Shown: positions 1 through 7,355 of the stretch, in pieces
How the letters are laid out: the number at the start of each line of letters is the position of its first letter
How positions within the stretch are numbered: position 1 is the stretch's first letter
Notes under the pieces: generated by a model
Told to the model about the DNA's origin: nothing
Database searches by the model: none
What the model saw: the letters and a program-made list of their open reading frames with translations, nothing else
From: Ectopseudomonas chengduensis
Lineage (GTDB): Bacteria; Pseudomonadota; Gammaproteobacteria; Pseudomonadales; Pseudomonadaceae
NCBI RefSeq assembly: GCF_900102635.1
Contig: NZ_FMZQ01000005.1
Location: 186,001-250,000, forward strand
Length of the DNA stretch: 64,000 nucleotides
Direction: 5' to 3'
Program-made: the position numbers and the translations under genes

Positions 1-1
1 C

Positions 2-841
2 GCCTTGCTGATCGCCTCTATCGTCGGCCCCATCGCTTTGGGCGGCTGGCTATTTTCCACGGAAGCACTGCAGCCCAAGGCCAGTCGGATGAATCCGCTG
101 GCGGGGCTCAAACGCATGTTCTCGGTTCAGGCGCTGGTCGAGTTGCTCAAAGCGTTGGCCAAGTTCCTGGTCATCCTCGCCGTGGCGCTGGTGGTACTTT
201 CGGTGGATCAGGACGATTTGCTGGCCATCGCCAATGAGCCCATCGAGCCGGCCATCCTGCACAGTCTGAAGGTGGTCGGCTGGAGCGCTTTTTGGCTGTC
301 CTGTGGCCTGATCCTGATCGCCGCCGTGGATGCGCCATTCCAGCTGTGGAGTCACAAGCAGAAGCTGAAGATGACCAAGCAGGAGGTCCGCGACGAGTAC
401 AAGGACACCGAGGGCAAACCCGAGGTCAAGGGACGCATTCGTCAGTTGCAGCGTGAAATGGCTGAACGCCGCATGATGCAGGCCGTACCGCAGGCCGATG
501 TGGTGATTACCAACCCGACGCACTTCGCCGTGGCGCTCAAGTACGACCCGGAGAAGGGAGGGGCGCCGCTGTTGCTGGCCAAGGGCGGCGACTTCCTGGC
601 GCTGAAGATTCGTGAGATCGCCCAGGAGCACAAGGTGATGGTGTTGGAATCACCGGGGCTGGCGCGGGCCGTTTACTACTCTACCGAACTCGATCAGGAA
701 ATCCCCGCCGGTCTCTATCTGGCGGTGGCGCAGGTGCTGGCCTACGTCTATCAGCTGCGTCAGTACCAGGCCGGCAAGGGCAAGCGCCCCGGCCCGTTAC
801 CGGATTTGCCCATCCCGCCAGATCTGCGTCGTGATTCGTAA
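2..841 (+). CDS. flhB: Flagellar export gate protein FlhB (5' end cut off by window)
   Basis: This is the C-terminal three quarters (about 279 residues) of FlhB, the inner-membrane subunit of the flagellar type III export gate that switches substrate class from rod/hook to filament proteins. The reading frame is already open at base 2, so the start lies outside the window. Hydrophobic segments are followed by the cytoplasmic domain with the autocleavage motif NPTH at 512-523; in this family the chain cuts itself between N and P. The tail is basic and proline-rich (KGKRPGPLP). Full-length family members are near 380 residues, so roughly 100 N-terminal residues are missing. The flhA promoter follows directly. 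Confidence 0.95.
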   Translation, partial: ALLIASIVGPIALGGWLFSTEALQPKASRMNPLAGLKRMFSVQALVELLKALAKFLVILAVALVVLSVDQDDLLAIANEPIEPAILHSLKVVGWSAFWLSCGLILIAAVDAPFQLWSHKQKLKMTKQEVRDEYKDTEGKPEVKGRIRQLQREMAERRMMQAVPQADVVITNPTHFAVALKYDPEKGGAPLLLAKGGDFLALKIREIAQEHKVMVLESPGLARAVYYSTELDQEIPAGLYLAVAQVLAYVYQLRQYQAGKGKRPGPLPDLPIPPDLRRDS

Positions 842-871
842 CGTGCGTCTTGGGCGCTGCCCTGTCATTTA

Positions 872-887
872 TGGAACGCTTCTTGCC
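872..887 (+). promoter_or_regulatory. Sigma54 (RpoN) promoter for flhA
   Basis: The sequence TGGAACGCTTCTTGCC has GG at 873-874 and GC at 885-886, separated by exactly 10 bases, as sigma54 requires (consensus TGGCAC-N5-TTGC). It lies in the flhB-flhA gap. FleQ/RpoN control of class II flagellar genes is established in Pseudomonas. That this site is used is inferred from spacing and position. Confidence 0.75.
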
Positions 888-944
888 ATTACCCCTTCAG
901 GACGCACTTTCGCGTCAAAAGATTGAATGGTTTGGGGTAGGGAC

Positions 945-3074
945 GTGGCAGTAGATCGCGCACAGCTAATCGGTGACGTACGCAGCAACCTTGCAGGTTT
1001 GCGCCACGGCAACCTGGGTATCCCCCTGCTGCTGCTGGTCATGCTCGGCATGGTCATGCTGCCGATCCCGCCGTTTCTGCTCGACACTCTGTTCACCTTC
1101 AGCATCGCGCTGTCCATCGTCGTGCTGCTGGTCAGCATCTATGCGTTGCGACCGCTGGATTTCGCCGTGTTCCCTACCATCCTGCTGGCGGCCACGTTGT
1201 TGCGTCTGGCGCTGAACGTGGCTTCGACCCGCGTGGTGCTGCTCAACGGCCACGAGGGCCACGGCGCGGCGGGGCAGGTGATCCAGGCCTTCGGTGAGGT
1301 GGTGATCGGCGGTAACTACGTGGTCGGTATCGTGGTGTTCGCCATCCTCATGATCATCAACTTCGTGGTGGTCACCAAGGGTGCCGGACGGATTTCCGAA
1401 GTGAGCGCGCGCTTCACCCTCGATGCCATGCCTGGCAAGCAGATGGCTATCGACGCCGACCTCAATGCTGGCCTGATCGATCAGAACGAAGCCAAGAAAC
1501 GCCGCAGTGAAGTGGCGCAGGAGGCAGATTTCTACGGCTCGATGGACGGTGCCAGCAAGTTTGTCCGCGGCGACGCCATCGCCGGCCTGCTGATTCTGTT
1601 CATCAACCTCATCGGCGGTATCGCCATCGGCGTGCTGCAGCACGGCCTGCCGTTCGCCGAGGCGGGCAAGGTCTACACCCTGCTGACCATCGGCGACGGC
1701 CTGGTCGCACAGATTCCCTCCCTGCTGCTGTCCACCGCCGCCGCGGTGATGGTGACCCGTGTTTCCAGCTCCGAGGACATGGGCGCCCAGGTCAACCGGC
1801 AGATGTTTGCTTCGCCGCGGGCGTTGGCGGTGGCGGCGGCGATCATGATTGCCATGGGTCTGGTGCCCGGCATGCCGCATTTCTCCTTTATCAGCCTGGG
1901 CCTGGTGGCCGCTGGCGCCGCCTACTGGATCGCTAACAAGCAGCGCAAGACCAAGGAAGAGGAGGTCAAGGAGGTACAGCGCCAACAGGAGCTGCTGCCG
2001 GCGCAGAAGGCGCAGGAGGTCAAGGAACTGGGCTGGGACGACGTCACCCCGGTGGACATGGTCGGCCTGGAGGTCGGCTACCGGCTGATTCCGCTGGTCG
2101 ATCGCAACCAGGGTGGCCAGTTGCTGGCGCGGATCAAGGGTGTGCGCAAGAAGCTGTCGCAGGAAATGGGCTTTCTCATGCCCTCGGTGCATATTCGCGA
2201 CAACCTCGATCTGGCGCCCAACGCCTACCGCTTGACGCTGATGGGCGTCAGCGTGGCCGAGGCCGAGGTGTATCCGGATCGCGAACTGGCGATCAACCCC
2301 GGCCAGGTGTTCGGCCCGCTCAATGGTATTGCCGCCAAGGATCCGGCGTTCGGTCTGGAGGCCGTGTGGATCGACCCCACTCAGCGCGATCAGGCGCAGT
2401 CGCTGGGCTATACCGTGGTCGATGCCAGTACCGTGGTTGCCACTCACCTCAACCAGATCCTGCACAAGCATGCCCACGAGCTGCTGGGGCACGAGGAAGT
2501 GCAGCAGTTGATGCAGTTGCTGGCCAAGAGTTCGCCGAAGCTGGCCGAAGAGTTGGTGCCGGGTTTGGTATCGCTGTCGACGCTGCTCAAGGTGTTGCAG
2601 GCGCTGCTGCAGGAGCAGGTGCCGGTGCGCGACATGCGCACCATCGCCGAGGCCATCGCCAGCGTCGCGCCGAAGAGTCAAGATCCCGCCGCGATGGTCG
2701 CCGCGGTGCGCGTGTCGCTGGCCCGCGCCATTGTGCAAAGCATCGTGGGGCTAGAGCCGGAGCTGCCTGTGATCACCCTGGAACCAAGGTTGGAACAGAT
2801 TTTGCTGAACAGTCTGCAGAAGACCGGTCAGGGCAGCGAGGATGGCATCCTCCTCGAACCGGGCATGGCCGAGAAGCTGCAGCGTTCCCTGGTGGAAGCG
2901 GCGCAGCGCCAGGAAATGCTCGGCAAGCCGGTGATTTTACTGGTGGCCGGACCGATCCGGGCGATGTTGTCGCGCTTCGCGCGGCTGGCGGTACCCAGCA
3001 TGCACGTGCTGGCCTACCAGGAAATTCCGGACAACAAGCAGGTCACCATAGTCGCTACGGTTGGCCAGAACTGA
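945..3074 (+). CDS. flhA: Flagellar export gate protein FlhA
   Basis: FlhA forms the nonameric ring of the flagellar export gate and receives chaperone-substrate complexes. The N-terminal half holds about eight membrane helices and the family signature around TLLRLALNVASTR, followed by the conserved cytoplasmic loop (GRISEVSARFTLDAMPGKQM). From about residue 330 the protein is a soluble docking domain. I prefer the GTG at 945, because GGGG at 934-937 gives a Shine-Dalgarno at good spacing and because homologues begin around VDRAQLI. An ATG at 927 would add 6 residues but has no ribosome site. The length of 709 residues is normal. flhF follows after 11 bases. Confidence 0.97.
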   Translation: MAVDRAQLIGDVRSNLAGLRHGNLGIPLLLLVMLGMVMLPIPPFLLDTLFTFSIALSIVVLLVSIYALRPLDFAVFPTILLAATLLRLALNVASTRVVLLNGHEGHGAAGQVIQAFGEVVIGGNYVVGIVVFAILMIINFVVVTKGAGRISEVSARFTLDAMPGKQMAIDADLNAGLIDQNEAKKRRSEVAQEADFYGSMDGASKFVRGDAIAGLLILFINLIGGIAIGVLQHGLPFAEAGKVYTLLTIGDGLVAQIPSLLLSTAAAVMVTRVSSSEDMGAQVNRQMFASPRALAVAAAIMIAMGLVPGMPHFSFISLGLVAAGAAYWIANKQRKTKEEEVKEVQRQQELLPAQKAQEVKELGWDDVTPVDMVGLEVGYRLIPLVDRNQGGQLLARIKGVRKKLSQEMGFLMPSVHIRDNLDLAPNAYRLTLMGVSVAEAEVYPDRELAINPGQVFGPLNGIAAKDPAFGLEAVWIDPTQRDQAQSLGYTVVDASTVVATHLNQILHKHAHELLGHEEVQQLMQLLAKSSPKLAEELVPGLVSLSTLLKVLQALLQEQVPVRDMRTIAEAIASVAPKSQDPAAMVAAVRVSLARAIVQSIVGLEPELPVITLEPRLEQILLNSLQKTGQGSEDGILLEPGMAEKLQRSLVEAAQRQEMLGKPVILLVAGPIRAMLSRFARLAVPSMHVLAYQEIPDNKQVTIVATVGQN

Positions 3075-3085
3075 GGTAAAGGGTC

Positions 3086-4396
3086 ATGCAGGTCAAACGC
3101 TTCTTCGCCGCCGATATGCGGACCGCCATGAAACTGGTGCGTGATGAATTGGGCGCCGATGCCGCGATCATCGGCAATCGCCGTGTCGCCGGTGGTGTCG
3201 AACTGACTGCTGCGCTGGATTATCAGGTGCCGGCACCCGTGCGTCCGAACCCGGCGCTGGAAGCCGAGCTGCGCAAGACCCAGGCGCGCATCGCCAGCGC
3301 CCAGGCGGAGCTGAGCACGCGTGCCGAGCAGGATGCTGGCAAGGATCGCCAACTGTTCGCCAACGAGTCGTTGTTGGCACCCGAGCTGCCGGCGACTCCG
3401 GTCAAGCCGCAGCGCCCGGTCGAGGCCGTAGCGCCTGCTGCGCCGGCGGTCGATCCACGTGCGCTGGATGCCATGCGCTTCGAGCTCAACGGCCTGCGTG
3501 AGCTGATCGAAGTGCAACTGGGCTCCATCGCCTGGGGACAACTGCAGAACCGCCGCCCGCAGCAGGCCAATCTGTGGCGCCGCCTGCAGCGCATGGGGCT
3601 GTCTGCCGAGCTATCGCAGGCGCTGCTGAGCAAGGTGGCCGGTGTGGCCGAGCCGCGTCAGGCCTGGCGCATGCTGCTGGCGCATCTGGCTCACGCGATC
3701 ACTACGCCCAAGGTCGAGCCGCTGGAAGAGGGTGGTGTGATCGCGCTGGTTGGCCCGGCCGGCATGGGCAAGACCACTACCCTGGCCAAGCTGGCTGCGC
3801 GTTATGTGCTTAAGTACGGCGCGCAACAGGTCGCTCTGGTGAGCATGGACAGCTTTCGCATCGGCGCACAGGAGCAGCTCAAGACCCTGGGGCGCATTCT
3901 CGGCGTGTCGGTGACTCAGATCGACCCTGGTCAGTCTCTGCTGCAGGCTCTGGCGCCGCTGGCCAAGAAACGCGTGGTGCTGGTCGATACCGCTGGCCTG
4001 CCAGGCAACGATCCGGCGCTGCGTCTGCAGTTGGAGAGCCTGGCCTCGGCACGCATCAAGGCGAAGAATTATCTGGTGCTGGCCGCAACAAGTCAGAGCC
4101 AAGTGCTCAAGGCGGCCTACCATAGTTACAAGCGTTGTGGCCTTTCAGGCTGCATACTGACGAAACTGGACGAAGCCGCGAGTCTGGGTGAGGTTTTAGG
4201 TCTGGCTATAGGCCAGCAACTGCCGGTAGCCTATGTGACGGACGGGCCGCGGATTCCGGACGATCTGCAGGTGCCGCGTAGCCATCAGCTGGTCAGCCGT
4301 GCCGTGGGGCTGCAGGCAGTTGAGGAACCGAGTGAAGACGCCATGGCGCAGATGTTCGCCGGTCTCTACCACAACCCGGCGCAGCGCGCCGGCTGA
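3086..4396 (+). CDS. flhF: Flagellar SRP-like GTPase FlhF
   Basis: FlhF is an SRP-family GTPase that sets the polar site of flagellum assembly. The N-terminal B domain (MQVKRFFAADMRTAMKLV) is followed by a variable Ala/Pro-rich linker, then an N domain and a G domain. The P-loop GPAGMGKTTT is at residues 223-232, the G3 motif is DTAG and the G4 motif is TKLDEA. Length is 436 residues, typical for Pseudomonas. It starts 11 bases after flhA with a Shine-Dalgarno GAGGTAAAGG, so it is probably co-transcribed. Together with FleN it determines a single polar flagellum. Confidence 0.97.
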   Translation: MQVKRFFAADMRTAMKLVRDELGADAAIIGNRRVAGGVELTAALDYQVPAPVRPNPALEAELRKTQARIASAQAELSTRAEQDAGKDRQLFANESLLAPELPATPVKPQRPVEAVAPAAPAVDPRALDAMRFELNGLRELIEVQLGSIAWGQLQNRRPQQANLWRRLQRMGLSAELSQALLSKVAGVAEPRQAWRMLLAHLAHAITTPKVEPLEEGGVIALVGPAGMGKTTTLAKLAARYVLKYGAQQVALVSMDSFRIGAQEQLKTLGRILGVSVTQIDPGQSLLQALAPLAKKRVVLVDTAGLPGNDPALRLQLESLASARIKAKNYLVLAATSQSQVLKAAYHSYKRCGLSGCILTKLDEAASLGEVLGLAIGQQLPVAYVTDGPRIPDDLQVPRSHQLVSRAVGLQAVEEPSEDAMAQMFAGLYHNPAQRAG

Positions 4397-4486
4397 AATA
4401 GCGACAGTGTTGCACCCTCTCGCGCAGGTGCGTGGGAGTGAACGGCCCGAGGGCCACGTCGAAGTTAGACAAGGTGTAGAAAGAAC

Positions 4487-5317
4487 ATGGGTATGCATCC
4501 CGTACAGGTGATCGCAGTGACCGGCGGCAAGGGCGGTGTCGGCAAGACCAACGTATCAGTCAATCTGTCCATGGCCCTGGCTGACCTTGGTCGTCGGGTG
4601 ATGTTGATGGACGCTGACCTGGGCCTGGCCAATGTCGATGTATTGCTGGGCCTGACCCCCAAACGCACCCTGGCCGATGTGATTGCCGGTGAGTGCGACC
4701 TGCGCGACGTCCTCCTGCAGGGGCCGGGCGGCATCCGTATCGTGCCGGCTGCTTCTGGCACGCAGAGCATGGTCAGCCTCACGCCGATGCAGCATGCCGG
4801 GCTGATCCAGGCCTTCAGCGACATCAGCGAGAACCTCGACGTGCTGGTGATCGACACCGCCGCCGGCATCGGTGATGCCGTGGTCAGCTTCGTCCGTGCC
4901 GCGCAGGAAATTCTCGTGGTGGTCTGCGATGAGCCGACCTCGATCACTGATGCTTATGCGTTGATCAAGCTGCTCAATCGTGATCACGGCATCAGCCGCT
5001 TCCGTGTTCTGGCCAACATGGCGCACAGCCCGCAGGAAGGCCGCAATCTCTTTGCTAAGCTGACCAAGGTGACGGATCGCTTCCTCGATGTCGCCCTGCA
5101 GTATGTTGGCGCCGTGCCCTACGATGAGTGTGTGCGCAAGGCCGTGCAGAAGCAGCGCGCCGTCTATGAAGCCTTCCCTCGATCCAAGTGCGCTCTGGCG
5201 TTCAAGGCGATCGCTCAGAAGGTCGATACCTGGCCGTTGCCGGCCAATCCCCGTGGCCATCTGGAGTTTTTCGTCGAGCGTCTGGTGCAACAACCGACTG
5301 CAGACTCGGCCATATGA
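4487..5317 (+). CDS. fleN: Flagellar number regulator FleN (FlhG, MinD-like ATPase)
   Basis: FleN is a MinD/ParA-type ATPase that limits flagellar number by antagonising the master regulator FleQ. The deviant Walker A motif TGGKGGVGKT is at residues 12-21. DADLGLANVD and VLVIDTAAGIGD form the switch and Walker B regions. The C-terminal segment ends in an amphipathic stretch (GHLEFFVERLV), as expected for membrane association. Length is 276 residues. The 90-base gap from flhF contains no obvious terminator. Its stop overlaps the fliA start (ATGA), suggesting translational coupling. Confidence 0.97.
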   Translation: MGMHPVQVIAVTGGKGGVGKTNVSVNLSMALADLGRRVMLMDADLGLANVDVLLGLTPKRTLADVIAGECDLRDVLLQGPGGIRIVPAASGTQSMVSLTPMQHAGLIQAFSDISENLDVLVIDTAAGIGDAVVSFVRAAQEILVVVCDEPTSITDAYALIKLLNRDHGISRFRVLANMAHSPQEGRNLFAKLTKVTDRFLDVALQYVGAVPYDECVRKAVQKQRAVYEAFPRSKCALAFKAIAQKVDTWPLPANPRGHLEFFVERLVQQPTADSAI

Positions 5318-6060
5318 CAGCAGCTTCTGGACTTCGCATGTACAACAAGGCTCAGGCGCAGGACTCCCAGCACCAGTTGATCGAGCGCTATGCACCGCTG
5401 GTCAAGCGCATTGCCTTCCACCTGCTGGCTCGTCTGCCGGCCAGCGTGCAGGTTGATGATCTTATCCAGGCCGGCATGATCGGCCTGCTCGAAGCCTCGC
5501 GCAAATACGACTCCGGCAAGGGTGCCAGTTTCGAGACCTTCGCCGGTATCCGTATTCGCGGCTCCATGCTCGACGAGGTGCGCAAGGGTGATTGGGCGCC
5601 GCGTTCGGTGCACCGCAACAGCCGTATGGTCAGCGATGCGATTCGTGTCGTTGAGGCAAGAACCGGGCGGGACGCTAAAGATCACGAGGTTGCGGCCGAA
5701 CTCCAATTGAGTCTGGAAGATTACTACGGCATTCTTGGCGACACTTTGGGCAGCCGCCTGTTTAGTTTCGACGACCTGTTGCAGGACGGCGAGCATGGCG
5801 GGTTGCACGAAGACGCCGGACACACTCACCTCGAACCTTCGCGGAACCTCGAAGACGAACGCTTCCAGGCGGCCTTGGCCGATGCCATCGCCGGTTTGCC
5901 GGAGCGCGAACGTCTGGTGCTGGCGCTGTATTACGATGAAGAACTGAACTTGAAGGAAATCGGTGAAGTGCTGGGGGTTAGCGAGTCACGCGTGAGCCAG
6001 TTGCACAGCCAGTGCGCGGCGCGTTTGCGCTCGCGGCTGAGTGAATGGCGCGCTGGCTGA
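5314..6060 (+). CDS. fliA: Flagellar sigma factor FliA (sigma28)
   Basis: FliA directs transcription of class IV flagellar and chemotaxis genes. Region 2 (YAPLVKRIAFHLLARLP, then DDLIQAGMIGLLEA) and region 4 (LVLALYYDEELNLKEIGEVLGVSESRVSQ in pieces, a helix-turn-helix) are clear. The ATG at 5314 overlaps the fleN stop by four bases and yields 248 residues, the usual length. An in-frame ATG at 5338 is an alternative. The open frame extends further upstream inside fleN, but that extension is not needed. Confidence 0.96.
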   Translation: MTAASGLRMYNKAQAQDSQHQLIERYAPLVKRIAFHLLARLPASVQVDDLIQAGMIGLLEASRKYDSGKGASFETFAGIRIRGSMLDEVRKGDWAPRSVHRNSRMVSDAIRVVEARTGRDAKDHEVAAELQLSLEDYYGILGDTLGSRLFSFDDLLQDGEHGGLHEDAGHTHLEPSRNLEDERFQAALADAIAGLPERERLVLALYYDEELNLKEIGEVLGVSESRVSQLHSQCAARLRSRLSEWRAG

Positions 6061-6097
6061 ACGCGGCGTACTCGCAGGCGCAAAACGGTTTCACGAT

Positions 6098-6124
6098 TAA
6101 AGGGCGTAGTTGCAAGCGCAATAC
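6098..6124 (+). promoter_or_regulatory. Possible FliA (sigma28) promoter for cheY operon
   Basis: TAAA at 6098-6101 is followed after 15 bases by CGCAATAC (6117-6124), a partial match to the sigma28 -10 element GCCGATAA (4 of 8 bases). It lies in the 100-base fliA-cheY gap, and chemotaxis genes are FliA-dependent in P. aeruginosa. The -10 match is weak, so the call rests partly on position. Confidence 0.4.
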
Positions 6125-6160
6125 GTTTGGGACTGTACGGAGGTCGACTTGGACAAGAAC

Positions 6161-6535
6161 ATGAAAATCCTCATCGTTGACGATTTCTCGACGATGCGAC
6201 GGATCATCAAGAACCTCTTGCGGGACTTGGGTTTCACCAACACCGCGGAAGCCGATGACGGCACCTCGGCGCTGCCGATGCTGCAAAGCGGCAGTTTCGA
6301 CTTTCTGGTGACCGACTGGAACATGCCCGGCATGACCGGCATCGACCTGCTGCGTGCGGTACGTGCCGACGATCGCCTCAAGCACCTGCCGGTGCTGATG
6401 GTGACTGCCGAAGCCAAGCGCGATCAGATCATCGAGGCGGCCCAGGCCGGTGTGAATGGCTACGTGGTCAAGCCCTTCACCGCTCAGGTGTTGAAGGAAA
6501 AGATCGAGAAGATCTTCGAGCGGGTCAACGGCTGA
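6161..6535 (+). CDS. cheY: Chemotaxis response regulator CheY
   Basis: CheY is a single-domain receiver that carries the signal from CheA to the flagellar switch. Acidic residues VDDF, the phosphorylation site D52 (VTDWNMPG), T82 and K104 (VVKPFT) are all present. Length is 124 residues from the ATG at 6161. A TTG at 6149 in the same frame would add four residues (LDKN) and has a better-spaced Shine-Dalgarno, GGAGG at 6139-6143, so the true start is uncertain. cheZ follows 19 bases downstream. Confidence 0.96.
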   Translation: MKILIVDDFSTMRRIIKNLLRDLGFTNTAEADDGTSALPMLQSGSFDFLVTDWNMPGMTGIDLLRAVRADDRLKHLPVLMVTAEAKRDQIIEAAQAGVNGYVVKPFTAQVLKEKIEKIFERVNG

Positions 6536-6554
6536 TGTCAGCCGCGAGGGTGCT

Positions 6555-7343
6555 ATGGAACATGATGACTCCACGCTGGGTGACCTCGAGTCGACCCTGA
6601 AAAGCAATGCCCGCGATCTGGTCGATAGCCTTGAGCAAGGTAATTTCGGCGCTGCGGTGCAACTGATCAACGAGCTGAACAAGGTCCGCGATCGCGGGCT
6701 GTATCACGAGGTCGGCAAACTGACCCGTGAACTGCACAACGCCATTGTCAATTTTCAGCTCGATCCGCGTATGCCGCATGCCCAGGAACTGTCGCAGATC
6801 GCCGACGCTACCGAACGCCTGAACTACGTCGTGACCATGACCGAAAAGGCTGCCAACCGGACCATGGATCTGGTGGAGCAGAGCGCGCCGCTGGTCAACG
6901 ACCTGAGCGATGAAGCGCAAAGCCTGAGCGTCGAGTGGGGTCGTTTCATGCGCCGCGAAATCGGTGCCGATGGCTTTCGTGAGCTGGCCAAGCGTGTCGA
7001 GCTGTTCCTCGCCCGTAGCGAGCGAGATGGCGCCAAGCTCTCCGGTCATCTCAACGACATTCTGTTGGCGCAGGACTACCAGGACCTCACCGGCCAGGTG
7101 ATCAAGCGTGTCACCCAACTGGTGACCGAAGTGGAAAGCAACCTGCTCAAGCTGATGCTCATGGCCAGCCAGGTCGACCGTTTTGCCGGCATTCAGCACA
7201 ACCACGACGTGCTACGCGCCGAACAGGAAAAATTAAAAGAACCATCGCGGGGTGAAGGTCCGCAGATTCATGCCGATAAGCGTGATGACGTTGCCTCCAA
7301 CCAAGACGATGTCGACGACCTGCTGTCCAGCCTAGGGTTCTAA
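6555..7343 (+). CDS. cheZ: CheY-P phosphatase CheZ
   Basis: CheZ speeds dephosphorylation of CheY-P. The protein is mostly a long helical hairpin, with the catalytic segment around AQDYQDLTGQVIKRV (the conserved Q of QDLTGQ) and a C-terminal peptide DDVDDLLSSLGF that matches the CheY-binding tail of the family. An acidic flexible linker lies between them. Length is 262 residues. It is placed between cheY and cheA in the same operon (12-base gap to cheA, Shine-Dalgarno AAGGAG). Confidence 0.96.
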   Translation: MEHDDSTLGDLESTLKSNARDLVDSLEQGNFGAAVQLINELNKVRDRGLYHEVGKLTRELHNAIVNFQLDPRMPHAQELSQIADATERLNYVVTMTEKAANRTMDLVEQSAPLVNDLSDEAQSLSVEWGRFMRREIGADGFRELAKRVELFLARSERDGAKLSGHLNDILLAQDYQDLTGQVIKRVTQLVTEVESNLLKLMLMASQVDRFAGIQHNHDVLRAEQEKLKEPSRGEGPQIHADKRDDVASNQDDVDDLLSSLGF

Positions 7344-7355
7344 GGAGCACACAAT

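Noticed and set aside
5188..5313. N-terminal extension of FliA inside fleN
   Set aside because: ATG 5314 at the ATGA overlap gives the usual length; the extension is the fleN coding sequence in another frame.
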